Shown here piece by piece: positions 24,489 to 34,340 of a stretch of 60,670 bases of DNA (position 1 is the stretch's first letter; each line of letters opens with the position of its first letter). The notes below the pieces were generated by a model. It saw nothing but the letters and a program-made list of their open reading frames with translations. It was not told the DNA's origin and did not search any database. Both the position numbers and the translations under genes were made by a program. Source of the DNA: Candidatus Poribacteria bacterium (lineage in GTDB: Bacteria > Poribacteria > WGA-4E > WGA-3G); assembly GCA_026702755.1 (NCBI GenBank), contig JAPPBX010000054.1:1-60670 (forward strand), in the 5' to 3' direction.

Positions 24489-25967
24489 ATGAGTCAAGAA
24501 GAAAAAAAAGAGTCTGAAGAGACTACGGATGAAGAAAAACAACCCGATGTACCTGAAGATAAACTTTCGGTTACACACCACACCGCTACGATTAATGGCG
24601 AAGAGATTCGCTATACAGCGACAACGGGGACGCTTGTTCTGAAAGAGGAAATCGACAAGGAAGGGGAAAAGCCGAAAGCCTCCGTTTTCTTTATCGCCTA
24701 TACGCGTGACGATGTGGAAGATGCGTCTAAACGTCCGATAACCTTCTCCTTTAACGGTGGTCCTGGATCGTCCTCGGTGTGGCTACATTTGGGTGTCCTC
24801 GGACCGCGGTGTGTCAAACCGGATGAAGATGGCGAATTGCCGCAACCGCCTTATGCACTAACCAATAATGAATGCTCTATTTTGGACAAAACCGATCTGG
24901 TCTTCATTGATCCCGTCAGCACAGGGTTCAGCAGAGCGGTCCCCGGTGAAGAGGCGAAGCAATTCCACGGGTTCAAACGGGATATTGAATCGGTTGGCGA
25001 TTTTATCCTGCTCTATTTGGGACGCTACAAACGTTGGGGGTCCCCTAAACTTCTCATCGGTGAAAGTTATGGAACGACGCGGGCAAGCGGGCTTGCAGGG
25101 TATCTTCAGGGACGACACGGCGCCTACCTTAACGCCATTATGCTTGTTTCGGTTGTGCTGAACTTTCAGACGATTCGGTTTGCACCGGGCAACGATCTCC
25201 CGTATATCCTCTACCTACCGACTTATGCAGCGACTGCACTTTATCATGACAGGTTGGACGGAATTGATACCGAATTTGAGGCGTTCATGGACGAAGTGAG
25301 AGCGTTCGCCACAGGCGATTACACCATCGCCTTGATGCAGGGGAGTGCCATAACCGCCGATCAACGTGCGAACATCGTTCAACAACTCGCAAAGTATACC
25401 GGACTGACACCGGAATACCTTGAACGGACAGACTTGCGGATTAATATTGCGCGATTCTGCAAGGAGCTGCTCCGAGATGAGGGACGCACAGTTGGACGTT
25501 TCGATAGCCGCTACAAGGGAATTGACCGCGATTCCGCAGGTGAAAATTATGAATATGACCCAAGTTCGGCAGTCGTCCAAGGGGCATATACCGCTGCACT
25601 CAACAATTACGTTCGCGGCGAACTTGAGTTTGCGTCCGATTTACCCTATGAGATTTTAAGTCGGCGTGTTCATCCGTGGGACTACAGCGACCATCAAAAC
25701 GAATACGTTAACGTCGCCGACACACTTCGTCAGGCGATAACTGTCAATCCTGCTTTGAAGGTTTTTGTGGCAAACGGTTATTACGACTTGGCAACACCGT
25801 TTCTGGCATCGGAGTATACCTTCAGTCACCTCGGACTTGATGAATCTTTGCAGGATAACATTACAATGGCTTACTATCAAGCGGGGCACATGATGTACAT
25901 TGACCAAGCGGAATTGCGAAAAATGAAAGACGATTTGGATGCGTTCCTTGACGATGTACTTTCGTAA
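24489..25967 (+). CDS. Serine carboxypeptidase, peptidase family S10
   Basis: The product is 492 aa. The first ~30 residues are highly charged (KKESEETTDEEKQPD) with no signal peptide. That is unusual, as most S10 enzymes are secreted. Family marks: FSFNGGPGSSSVW at ~86-98 (oxyanion and substrate site), the nucleophile S193 in GESYG, the Asp in VANGYYDLATPF (~430) and the His in YQAGHMMY (~465). The catalytic triad is therefore complete. It removes C-terminal residues from peptides. The gene is alone behind its own promoter. Confidence 0.92.
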   Translation: MSQEEKKESEETTDEEKQPDVPEDKLSVTHHTATINGEEIRYTATTGTLVLKEEIDKEGEKPKASVFFIAYTRDDVEDASKRPITFSFNGGPGSSSVWLHLGVLGPRCVKPDEDGELPQPPYALTNNECSILDKTDLVFIDPVSTGFSRAVPGEEAKQFHGFKRDIESVGDFILLYLGRYKRWGSPKLLIGESYGTTRASGLAGYLQGRHGAYLNAIMLVSVVLNFQTIRFAPGNDLPYILYLPTYAATALYHDRLDGIDTEFEAFMDEVRAFATGDYTIALMQGSAITADQRANIVQQLAKYTGLTPEYLERTDLRINIARFCKELLRDEGRTVGRFDSRYKGIDRDSAGENYEYDPSSAVVQGAYTAALNNYVRGELEFASDLPYEILSRRVHPWDYSDHQNEYVNVADTLRQAITVNPALKVFVANGYYDLATPFLASEYTFSHLGLDESLQDNITMAYYQAGHMMYIDQAELRKMKDDLDAFLDDVLS

Positions 25968-26000
25968 CCCTATGCCTTAACCGCAAGGTAAATTAAAAAT

Positions 26001-27047
26001 ATGAGTTATCAAAGAGAGTTTGAGAAGCGGTTAAATGTTGCTGTCGTTGGTGTTGGTTCACACGGTTATCGCAATATTTTACCGACACTGACGTTTCTTC
26101 CGATTCGGCTTAAGGCGTTGTGCGACCTTGATATTGACCGTGCCCGTATCACTGCAGAGCAATATGCTGTTAAGGCGTGTTATCCGAGTATGGCGGAGAT
26201 GTTTCGCAACGAAGCGTTGGATGCCATCTTTCTCTGCGCGCCGCCGCGTCTTCACCCCGAATTGGCTTGCGAAGCACTGGATGCAGGGATGCATGTCTGG
26301 ATGGAAAAACCGCCGGGGATGTTCGCTGATGAAGTTAGGGAAATGATTCAGCACCGGAAGGATCGGGTCGTTGTTGTCGGGTTTAAAAAGGCGTTCATGC
26401 CCGCTACACAGAAGATTATTGAGATTTTTGCAACTGACGAATACGGTCCCTTGCGGAGTATTTTGGGGGTCTATCCGATGCAGATACCGAGCGATGGAAA
26501 GCGTGTGCTGCGCGAGAAAGAGCATACGAATTGGCTCCAAAACGGATGTCATCCATTGTCGCTGTTTGTGGCAGTCGGTGGAAAGGTTTCCGCTGTAACC
26601 GTTCGCAGAGGACAACGGGGTGGTGGCGCGTGCATCTTGGAATACGAAAGCGGTGCACTCGGAAACTTTCATCTGGCGGATGGTGCGCGGCATGGACAAC
26701 CTTCTGAGTTGTATCAGTTTTTCGGGGATGGATGCCACGCCGAAATTCGGAACAATAACCGTGTACTGCTACAGCGCGGGATGCCCTTCAACTATAGCGG
26801 CAGCACCAGTTATGTTCCTGAAGGCTTTGATAGCGGTGCTGTCGTCTGGGAACCGCAATACAGTCTTGGTACGCTTGAAAACAAGGGGCTTTTCATCCAA
26901 GGTTTCTACCAAGAGATGCGGTATTTCTGTGATTGCATTCTGGAGGGCGAATCGGCAGAGCAAGGATCGCTTGAATTTGCGCTGGAAGTGATGAAGGTCT
27001 ATGAGGCAGGACTCCGTTCTGAAGGTGAAACCGTACCTGTTTTGTGA
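26001..27047 (+). CDS. Gfo/Idh/MocA family oxidoreductase
   Basis: The product is 348 aa. The nucleotide-binding loop is [16 protein letters not shown], and the EKP motif is [10 protein letters not shown]. The second domain has [20 protein letters not shown], with a His in the usual catalytic region. Substrate is unknown. The start has AAGG nine bases before; its leader CCGCAAGGTAAATTAAAAAT is almost identical to that of the Rieske gene at 39508. It lies 33 bases after the carboxypeptidase gene, possibly co-transcribed. Confidence 0.88.
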   Translation: MSYQREFEKRLNVAVVGVGSHGYRNILPTLTFLPIRLKALCDLDIDRARITAEQYAVKACYPSMAEMFRNEALDAIFLCAPPRLHPELACEALDAGMHVWMEKPPGMFADEVREMIQHRKDRVVVVGFKKAFMPATQKIIEIFATDEYGPLRSILGVYPMQIPSDGKRVLREKEHTNWLQNGCHPLSLFVAVGGKVSAVTVRRGQRGGGACILEYESGALGNFHLADGARHGQPSELYQFFGDGCHAEIRNNNRVLLQRGMPFNYSGSTSYVPEGFDSGAVVWEPQYSLGTLENKGLFIQGFYQEMRYFCDCILEGESAEQGSLEFALEVMKVYEAGLRSEGETVPVL

Positions 27048-27071
27048 GGATGACTACAATCGGAGACCAAG

Positions 27072-28808
27072 ATGCTAACAAAATTGATTTGCCGTAATTT
27101 CAAGAACTTTGGAGAGGTTGAGGTTGAATTAGGGAATCCTGTCGTCTTCATCGGACCAAACAACTCCGGGAAAACGACTGCTTTGCAAGCCCTTGCCTTA
27201 TGGGAAATAGGACTCAAACGGTGGAACGAGAACCGTAAAGGGAGAACAAACCCGGAAAAACGACCAGGTGTTGCTATAAACCGACGTGATCTTATCTCAG
27301 TTCCAGTGCCGAGTGCGCGATTACTTTGGCGAGATTTGCAAGTTCGTGATGTGGAAAGGGTTGAAGGTAGACAACTAACCCAGAATGTTCGTATAGATAT
27401 TATTGTGGAAGGTGTTACGGATGGCAAAGGTTGGCAGTGTGGTTTCGAGTTTGACTATGCCAACCAGGAGTCCTTTTATTGTCGCCCTTTGAGAATATCA
27501 GAAACAGATGAGAAAGGAATTGAGAGGATGCCTGTTCCTGATGAAGCGGAAAAACTTTCTGTTGCTTTTCTTCCACCAATGTCTGGACTTGCGTCAAATG
27601 AAATACGACTTGATGAGGGGGCAATCAAAGTCCGTATCGGGGAAGGACGGACGGCAGAGGTCCTGCGTAATCTCTGTTATCAGGTTTCACAGGATGAAAA
27701 AAAATGGGAAGATCTCTGCAAGAAAATCAGTGATCTGTTCGGTGTCCAACTTGATAGACCCGATTACATTCAGGAGCGCGGGGAGATTGCAATGAATTAT
27801 CAGGATGAATCTGGTATCTCTCTAGACCTCTCTTCATCAGGACGTGGTTTACAACAAACACTACTGCTACTTGCCTACATTGCTGCACATCCGGGGGCTG
27901 TTCTGCTCCTTGACGAACCGGACGCGCATCTTGAGATCCTTCGACAACGCCAGATTTATCAGATTCTTACAGAATCAGCAATCGAACATGGCAGTCAGAT
28001 TATTGCTGCCAGTCATTCTGAAGTTATCCTCAACGAGGCAGCAGATCGCGATGTCGTTATCGCTTTTCTCGGTAAACCCCATCGAATTGATGGTCGCGGT
28101 AGTCAACTTCTCAAATCGCTTCGGACTATTGGCTTTGAACAATATTATCAGGCTGAACAAAATGGATGGGTCCTTTATCTTGAAGGTCCAACGGACCTCG
28201 CAATCTTACGCGCATTTGCCGAAAAACTTTCGCATGACGTGTTAACTGTGTTGAAACGTCCTTATGTTCACTATGTTGGTAACCAACCTGGAAAAGCCCG
28301 GGACCATTTTTATGGCTTGCGCGAGGCAAAGCCTGATCTTGTGGCATTCTGTCTCTTTGATCGAATCTCCGATGAACTTCGGATGCGCCCCGAATTAATA
28401 GAATATGCATGGCAAAGGCGTGAGATTGAGAATTACATTGTATCCAGCAAGCAGGTGCTAATTGATTGGCTACAGGCAAAGGCAGAAGAACGAGCTGAAG
28501 GTCCCTTGTTCTCAGCACTCTGGGTGTCTATGATGAAGGAAAGAATACAGGAAATTGAGAAAGCCCGGGAAACGCTCGGTCAAGAATCACCGTGGTCACC
28601 AGATATTAAAATAACTGATGATTTCTTAGATCGGCTTTTTGAAACTTTCTTTCAAGAATTGCAAATCCCAAATCTTATGCAAAAAACAAATTATCATACT
28701 TTAGTCCGGTACGTGACATCAGACCAAATTGATCCAGAAGTTATCAAGGTGCTGGATGGTATTTTAGAGGTTGCCAATAAAGCAGTGCCATTGAGCGGTA
28801 GTGTGTAG
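27072..28808 (+). CDS. OLD-family ATPase with TOPRIM nuclease domain
   Basis: The product is 578 aa with GGAG before the ATG. The ABC-type ATPase half has Walker A GPNNSGKT (28-35), the signature-like LSSSGRGLQQTLLL (~257), Walker B AVLLLDEPDAHLE and the switch His in AASHSEVIL. From ~370 a TOPRIM domain begins with LYLEGPTDLAILRAF and has an Asp-containing VAFCLFDR. This order is that of overcoming-lysogenization-defect (OLD) nucleases. Some are phage-defence effectors, alone or with a partner such as a helicase. No partner is seen: flanking genes are an oxidoreductase and an aldo/keto reductase. Role in defence or DNA repair is inference. Confidence 0.85.
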   Translation: MLTKLICRNFKNFGEVEVELGNPVVFIGPNNSGKTTALQALALWEIGLKRWNENRKGRTNPEKRPGVAINRRDLISVPVPSARLLWRDLQVRDVERVEGRQLTQNVRIDIIVEGVTDGKGWQCGFEFDYANQESFYCRPLRISETDEKGIERMPVPDEAEKLSVAFLPPMSGLASNEIRLDEGAIKVRIGEGRTAEVLRNLCYQVSQDEKKWEDLCKKISDLFGVQLDRPDYIQERGEIAMNYQDESGISLDLSSSGRGLQQTLLLLAYIAAHPGAVLLLDEPDAHLEILRQRQIYQILTESAIEHGSQIIAASHSEVILNEAADRDVVIAFLGKPHRIDGRGSQLLKSLRTIGFEQYYQAEQNGWVLYLEGPTDLAILRAFAEKLSHDVLTVLKRPYVHYVGNQPGKARDHFYGLREAKPDLVAFCLFDRISDELRMRPELIEYAWQRREIENYIVSSKQVLIDWLQAKAEERAEGPLFSALWVSMMKERIQEIEKARETLGQESPWSPDIKITDDFLDRLFETFFQELQIPNLMQKTNYHTLVRYVTSDQIDPEVIKVLDGILEVANKAVPLSGSV

Positions 28809-28829
28809 TTTATAAATGGAGGAAAAAGC

Positions 28830-29843
28830 GTGGAATATAGACGATTAGGAAAGAGCGGACTTAAAGTGTCCGAAATCTGCTTAGGGACGATGACCTTTGG
28901 GCACGGTGCTGACGAGACAGAATCGAACCGTATGGTGGATATCGCTTTGGATGCCGGTGTAAACTTTTTTGACACGGCGAACTCTTATGCCGAGGGCGAA
29001 TCCGAAGTGCTCCTCGGCAAGGCACTCAAGGGCAGGCGACGCGACGCGGTCATCGCAACCAAATTTTTCAACCCAATGGGCACCGGTCCCAACGATTCTG
29101 GCATGTCTCGCGTCCACATTATGCAGGCGATTGATGATAGCCTTAAACGCCTCCAGATGGATTACGTAGACATCTACTATATTCACCACGTTGACTCGCA
29201 AACCCCATTAGAGGAGATGCTGCAAGCACTGGATGATCTCGTCCGACAAGGGAAAGTCCGCTATACGGCGTGTAGTAACTACCAAGCGTGGCGATTATCC
29301 GAAGCATTATGGCTCAGCGATACGAACAATTGGGCGCGGTTTGCCTGCTATCAACCGCAATATAGTCTCGTTGTGCGGGATATAGAACAGGAACTCGTTC
29401 CGCTCTGCGAACTGAAAGGGTTGGGTGTTGTCGTATGGAGTCCGTTAGCGGGTGGATTTCTTTCTGGTAAATACAAGCCGGGTGAACGCACACACGGTGG
29501 AACGCGATCGGAAGAGGGATGGGCATATCCTGAACGCTATTTTGCGGACAACGCCGATGAAACGTTGCAGACACTCCTTGATGTTTCTGATGAACTTGGA
29601 CATAGTCCTGCGCAAGTTGCGCTCCGTTGGGTGCTTGAGCAACGCGCGATGACTTCAGTGATTGTGGGCGCAAGGCATACGGCGCATTTGCGCGATAACC
29701 TCGGTGCGGCGGGGTGGCGACTTGAAGGGGATGCGCTCCAAAAACTCAACGAGGTTTCACATCTACCGGATCGTTACCCTGAAGCAATGGAGAAGAACAT
29801 GCACGAACGCAGGGATAGTGCTGTCGATATGCCTCAGTTGTAG
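28830..29843 (+). CDS. Aldo/keto reductase
   Basis: The product is 337 aa from a GTG (GGAGGA eight bases before). The (beta/alpha)8 barrel motifs are clear: GLKVSEICLGTMTFG, the Asp/Tyr pair in FFDTANSYAEGESE, the Lys in AVIATKFF, and the His in VDIYYIHHVD. The NADPH-binding end is GARHTAHLRDNLGA. It reduces aldehydes or ketones, probably sugar-derived. It is close to the shaker-beta-like group (AKR11/13-type). It follows the OLD gene by 21 bases. Confidence 0.92.
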   Translation: MEYRRLGKSGLKVSEICLGTMTFGHGADETESNRMVDIALDAGVNFFDTANSYAEGESEVLLGKALKGRRRDAVIATKFFNPMGTGPNDSGMSRVHIMQAIDDSLKRLQMDYVDIYYIHHVDSQTPLEEMLQALDDLVRQGKVRYTACSNYQAWRLSEALWLSDTNNWARFACYQPQYSLVVRDIEQELVPLCELKGLGVVVWSPLAGGFLSGKYKPGERTHGGTRSEEGWAYPERYFADNADETLQTLLDVSDELGHSPAQVALRWVLEQRAMTSVIVGARHTAHLRDNLGAAGWRLEGDALQKLNEVSHLPDRYPEAMEKNMHERRDSAVDMPQL

Positions 29844-29981
29844 AAGTCAATTGCAGCAGAAATCCGAACTTTTCTCTTGTGGATTTGACTAACTTAAACA
29901 ATGAACGCTTTTTAGCGAATAATGGGTGGCGCGAAAGGACATACTGTACCATTTCGGGCTTTAAGCTCAGGAGGGGTCTCC

Positions 29982-32054
29982 ATGATAGGAAAATTAGGAA
30001 AATGGAAAATTGTTGCGATTGTCGGCGTAGTGTTACTGGTAGTAGCCGCAGTCGCCGTAGGACGCATCATCTTTACAAATGCAAACGGAACAAACAGTGC
30101 TGAGGCAACAGAAATAAAGACAGCAATGGTAGAGCGGGGTAATATTGCGGTAACAATAGACGCAACAGGTACTATCAAACCTTTGAATATTGTCAAGGTT
30201 AGTTCTAAGGCGAGTGGAAAAATCTTGGAACTCAAGGTTGATGCCGGTGATTACGTCGAGAAGGATGAAATCATTGCGGTTATTGAAACGACCTACGTGC
30301 AGATTAGTTTGGAGCAGGCTGAAGCCGATGTGAGAACCGCGGAAGCGCGCCTGCAGCAGGCGGAGCTTGATATCCAACTCCAGAGGGAGCAATCGGCAGT
30401 TCAGATTCGTCAAGCGGAGGAATCTCTCGCTGAAGCCAAGCAAAGACTCGTCCAGTTAAAGGAACAAATTCGCCTTGAAAAGATAGCGAATGCCCGCGGC
30501 GTGTTAGATGCTGAAAACAATCTCAAGATTGCCAACATTCGATATAGTTTGCTAACCTCTGATGAGGTCCGGGAGGAAAATAGGCAGCGCGCGAAAAACT
30601 CCTTGGAACAGGAAGAAGCAAACTTAGAGTTGGTAACAGCAGAACATGAGAGAAATACGAAACTTTACGAGAAAGAACTCATCTCACAAGCCGCATTGGA
30701 GTCTTCACAGGCACAACTTAAATCGGCACAGGCACGGCACCGGTCCGCTGAAGAAAACCTAAAACTGGTAGAGAAGCCTGCTACTGAAGCTGAACTTGAA
30801 TTGGGTCAAGCCGATATTAGAAAGGCAGAATTCAACCTTGAAGTCGCTAGAGAACGGGTGGAGGCTGAAGCCACCCGAGACATGGATATTAAACTTCAGG
30901 AGCAACGGATTGTGCAAGCTGAAGAGTCTTTGAAACTCACAAGGGCGAATCAGAAACAGATTGAGCGTAGGGAACGCGACCTGGAGACCGCTCGCTCATC
31001 GGTCAAACGCAGTGAAACGCAGTTGGAACTCCGTCGAATTGAGTATGACGATACGACCATCAAGGCACCCATCTCTGGAACGATTCTTGAAAAACTGGTT
31101 GAAGAGGGACAGGTGATTACTTCACGTCTCTCCTCAATCGCCTCAGAAGAAGGACAGACGCTTGTCACGATGGCAGACCTTGACACTGTCTATGTCGTAA
31201 CAGAGGTCGATGAAACCGACATTGGTAAGGTGGAGATAGGACAACCGGTAACGATTACAGTCGAAGCGTATCCCGATACGCCGTTTCAGGGGGAAGTTTT
31301 GAAAATCGCCCCTCTGGGACAAGCAATTCAGAACGTGACGACCTTTGAAGTAACCTCCGAGTTGAAAAATGTCAAGGCTACCGAATCACCACAAGGCTTC
31401 GGACGTGGCGGTGGAAGGGGACAAGGCGGCGGGTTCCGTGGCGATATGGCGAATATGACTGATGAACAACGCGAACGTTTCCGGGCAATGCGCCAGCAAC
31501 GCCAAGCAGAAAACGAAGGTGCTGCGCAAACCCCAACCCCTGCACCTGATACCACCTCCTCGCAACCCTCCGAAGAAACATCTGTTGCGGAGACAGAAGA
31601 AACTGATGAAGAAGACGATTGGGGTGGACTTTTCGGCGGATTTTTTGAGGAAGCACCGGCTGTAGAAGCACCGACACAACCTGAACCAACAGAGACTGAG
31701 GATATGAAGATACCGTTCCTCAAACCCGGCATGAACGCTTCTGTGCAGATCTCAGCTGTCAACAGAACAGACATTCTCACCCTTCCACCCGAAGCGGTTC
31801 TTGATATGCGGGGCAGGAAAATGGTGCGGATTGTTGGTGAAGACGGTCAACCCGGGAGGCCGCAACCTATCGTGACGGGGGTCAGTAGTTTTGAAAAGAT
31901 TGAGGTTATCTCTGGGCTTGCTGAAGGAGATGTCGTCGCAATCGGCGGCTTTACGGCTGGTGGCGGTGGTGGTCGCAGTGCAGAATGGCGGCAACGCATG
32001 ATGAATCCAGCCTCCACAATGCGTCGAATGACCGGTGGTGGTCGTGGGCGATAG
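29982..32054 (+). CDS. MacA/HlyD-like periplasmic adaptor of an efflux system
   Basis: The product is 690 aa from the ATG at 29982 (AGGAGGGG upstream); the open frame extends upstream but lacks a site. After a membrane anchor (VAIVGVVLLVVAAVAVG) come the membrane-fusion elements: lipoyl half VEKDEIIAVIET, a long coiled-coil hairpin rich in Glu/Ala/Gln (~residues 110-340), and the second lipoyl half PISGTILEKLVEEGQVI. The following beta-barrel is interrupted by ~110 residues of Gly/Arg then Pro/Thr/Glu/Asp low complexity (about 31386-31710). MacA proteins couple an inner-membrane MacB to an outer-membrane duct. The MacB-type permease follows; no TolC-like gene is seen. Confidence 0.9.
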   Translation: MIGKLGKWKIVAIVGVVLLVVAAVAVGRIIFTNANGTNSAEATEIKTAMVERGNIAVTIDATGTIKPLNIVKVSSKASGKILELKVDAGDYVEKDEIIAVIETTYVQISLEQAEADVRTAEARLQQAELDIQLQREQSAVQIRQAEESLAEAKQRLVQLKEQIRLEKIANARGVLDAENNLKIANIRYSLLTSDEVREENRQRAKNSLEQEEANLELVTAEHERNTKLYEKELISQAALESSQAQLKSAQARHRSAEENLKLVEKPATEAELELGQADIRKAEFNLEVARERVEAEATRDMDIKLQEQRIVQAEESLKLTRANQKQIERRERDLETARSSVKRSETQLELRRIEYDDTTIKAPISGTILEKLVEEGQVITSRLSSIASEEGQTLVTMADLDTVYVVTEVDETDIGKVEIGQPVTITVEAYPDTPFQGEVLKIAPLGQAIQNVTTFEVTSELKNVKATESPQGFGRGGGRGQGGGFRGDMANMTDEQRERFRAMRQQRQAENEGAAQTPTPAPDTTSSQPSEETSVAETEETDEEDDWGGLFGGFFEEAPAVEAPTQPEPTETEDMKIPFLKPGMNASVQISAVNRTDILTLPPEAVLDMRGRKMVRIVGEDGQPGRPQPIVTGVSSFEKIEVISGLAEGDVVAIGGFTAGGGGGRSAEWRQRMMNPASTMRRMTGGGRGR

Positions 32055-32108
32055 ACTTATCAACCGCTTTATAGGCGCAGTTCATAATTGCGCCAAGGAG
32101 AGAGCACC

Positions 32109-33320
32109 GTGAGTATCTTGGAGAGTCTTACAAATGCATTGAGTGCCTTATTGGCAAATAAACTCCGATCTATGTTGACAATGTTGGGAGTGATCATCGG
32201 TGTGGGTGCCATTATAACCACGACCTCAATTGGTGAGGGTGCGAAGGCCGATGTAACCGAACGGATTCAGACATTAGGCGCGAATATTCTCGCTGTTCGT
32301 CCAGGGCAAAGCAGGTTTCGAGGACGCGGTTCTGCTGATGCACGCAGAAGTCTCACCGTTAAAGACATAGCAGCGCTACAGGAACACGGAACGACTTTTG
32401 GTTATGTTACACCCGAGGTCAGCAGTCGCGCACAAGTGAAGTACCAGAATAAAAATACGAACACAACCATCGTTGGTACATCCCCGGAGTATCTTGTCAC
32501 CGCTAACTTTACCGTCGAAAAGGGCAGGTTTTTTACAGAGAGTGATATCCGGTACCGTGAACGTGTGTGTGTTCTCGGAAAGAGCGTTGTTGACAATCTC
32601 TTTGAAACGATAGAACCGGTCGGCAAGACGGTCAAAATTAAAGGGGTCGGTTTTCATGTCTTGGGTGTTATGAAAGAGAAGGGCGCGAGCGGATGGCGAA
32701 ACCCGGACGATCAGGTTTTCATTCCGTATTCGACTGCCATGAAACGCGTTTTTGGAAATGATTATCTATCGAGCATCAGTATACAGGCAAATGACGGTAA
32801 ACTTCTTGAGGCGGCAGAAACTGAGGTAACCGAGCTTCTCCGTAAGCAACACAAGATCCCAATAAACAAGGATCCCGATTTTCACATCCGTAACCAAGCG
32901 GAATTCATGGAAACACTCGAAGAATCAAACCAAACCTTTACGAACCTGATTTTAGGGATTGCTGTGGTATCGTTAGTTGTCGGTGGCATTGGTATTATGA
33001 ACATTATGCTCGTTTCTGTGACGGAGCGGACAAAAGAAATCGGTCTTCGGAAAGCGGTTGGTGCACAACGTTCCGATATCCTCGCTCAGTTCCTTGTAGA
33101 ATCCACGAGTCTTGCACTCGTAGGCGGTATTATTGGTATCGGTGTTGGCATAGCGGGAGCGGAACTGGTAACGTCGTTCTGGGAATGGCGAACTCTTGTC
33201 TCGCCGATGTACGGAATGGTGTCTTTTGTTGTCAGCGCGTTGGTAGGTATCTTTTTCGGTGCTTATCCAGCATGGAAAGCAGCAAAGCTTCATCCGATTG
33301 ATGCGCTCAGACATGAGTAG
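32109..33320 (+). CDS. ABC transporter permease, MacB type, without ATPase domain
   Basis: The product is 403 aa from a GTG at 32109 with AAGGAG nine bases before. The N-terminal helix (LRSMLTMLGVIIGVGAIITTTSIGEGAK) is followed by the extracytoplasmic domain and three C-terminal helices; TERTKEIGLRKAVGAQ and LHPIDALRHE are family marks. It is co-oriented with the MacA-like gene, 54 bases away. The ATPase that should power it is not in this window. A possible arrangement is an ABC protein elsewhere in the genome. Full-length MacB would be ~650 aa. Confidence 0.9.
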   Translation: MSILESLTNALSALLANKLRSMLTMLGVIIGVGAIITTTSIGEGAKADVTERIQTLGANILAVRPGQSRFRGRGSADARRSLTVKDIAALQEHGTTFGYVTPEVSSRAQVKYQNKNTNTTIVGTSPEYLVTANFTVEKGRFFTESDIRYRERVCVLGKSVVDNLFETIEPVGKTVKIKGVGFHVLGVMKEKGASGWRNPDDQVFIPYSTAMKRVFGNDYLSSISIQANDGKLLEAAETEVTELLRKQHKIPINKDPDFHIRNQAEFMETLEESNQTFTNLILGIAVVSLVVGGIGIMNIMLVSVTERTKEIGLRKAVGAQRSDILAQFLVESTSLALVGGIIGIGVGIAGAELVTSFWEWRTLVSPMYGMVSFVVSALVGIFFGAYPAWKAAKLHPIDALRHE

Positions 33321-33484
33321 ACTACACAAGAGGTGCGGTTTCTGGTCGCGTCTCTTTTCGCGAAGAATGTAGGGTGGATTGAACCGCGAGTGAAACCCAA
33401 TTCCTAAATTTTCGTCTATATAGAGCATATTGTACTCAAGGTAGACCAACTCCCAAATTTTCATAAGTCCTACAAGGAATTACT

Positions 33485-34201
33485 ATGGAAAAAATAGCGG
33501 TTATCGCAGGTGTAGGGCCCGGTTTAGGGGCTGCACTCGCCCGTAAATTTGTAGAAGAAGGATGTAACGTAGCACTCCTATCGCGCTCATCCGCCTACAT
33601 TAAAAACCTATCCACGCGATTGGCAAAATCCGGACGCACAGCCATTCCGATCCCGACGGATATTACCGAACCTGAGCAGGTGGATCAAAGTTTTGATCGT
33701 ATTCGAGAAGAACTTGGTGATCCTGATATCTTGGTAAATCATGCTGGAAACGCTGCGTGGGGAAGTTTCGCAGACCTCACACCCGAAGCGTTTGAGGGGG
33801 CGTGGCGCGTCTGTACCCTCGGCGGGTTCCTCTGTTCAAAACAGGTGGTACCGGGGATGCTTAAGAAGGGCGGTGGAGACATTATATTTACGGGTGCTAC
33901 CTCTGCTGTCCGTGGGAGGGCAGGGGCGTTGGCGTTTAGTAGTGCCAAGTATGCGACCCGAGGTTTGGCATCGGCACTCGCGCGCGAAGTCGGTCCGCAC
34001 GGCATCCATGTTGCTCATGTTATCGTTGACGGTGTTATTGATACGCCGGGTGTGCGACAACGCTATAAGCTCAGCGAGAATGAACCGCTCCTTGAACCCG
34101 ATGCGATTGCGGATACCTATTGGGCTTTAGTGCAGCAGGAACGGAGCGCGTGGACGTTTGAGGTGGATGTCCGTCCTCATAATGAGGAATTTTTCACATA
34201 G
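33485..34201 (+). CDS. Short-chain dehydrogenase/reductase lacking the catalytic Tyr
   Basis: The product is 238 aa. The nucleotide-binding segment is IAVIAGVGPGLGAALA. The NAG segment is HAGNAAWG. The active-site region reads GATSAVRGRAGALAFSSAKYATRG: the usual Y-x-x-x-K has Phe in place of Tyr while Lys remains. This matches the divergent SDR group close to cd05373 (SDR_c10), in which the fingerprint reads F-x-x-A-K (recalled from family knowledge). So activity may be unusual or lost. It is alone, with AAGGA before the ATG. Confidence 0.85.
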   Translation: MEKIAVIAGVGPGLGAALARKFVEEGCNVALLSRSSAYIKNLSTRLAKSGRTAIPIPTDITEPEQVDQSFDRIREELGDPDILVNHAGNAAWGSFADLTPEAFEGAWRVCTLGGFLCSKQVVPGMLKKGGGDIIFTGATSAVRGRAGALAFSSAKYATRGLASALAREVGPHGIHVAHVIVDGVIDTPGVRQRYKLSENEPLLEPDAIADTYWALVQQERSAWTFEVDVRPHNEEFFT

Positions 34202-34340
34202 ATTTTCTTATCACATCATGGTAGGCGCGGTTTGGAACCGCGCCGGTCGTCCAACGAGAACGTTGCCTTTCCAGTTAGCGTAGTTTGGAACCTCGCCCTA
34301 CTTCGTTTGTGAATCTACCGCGACCGAATCTCGACCTAAC

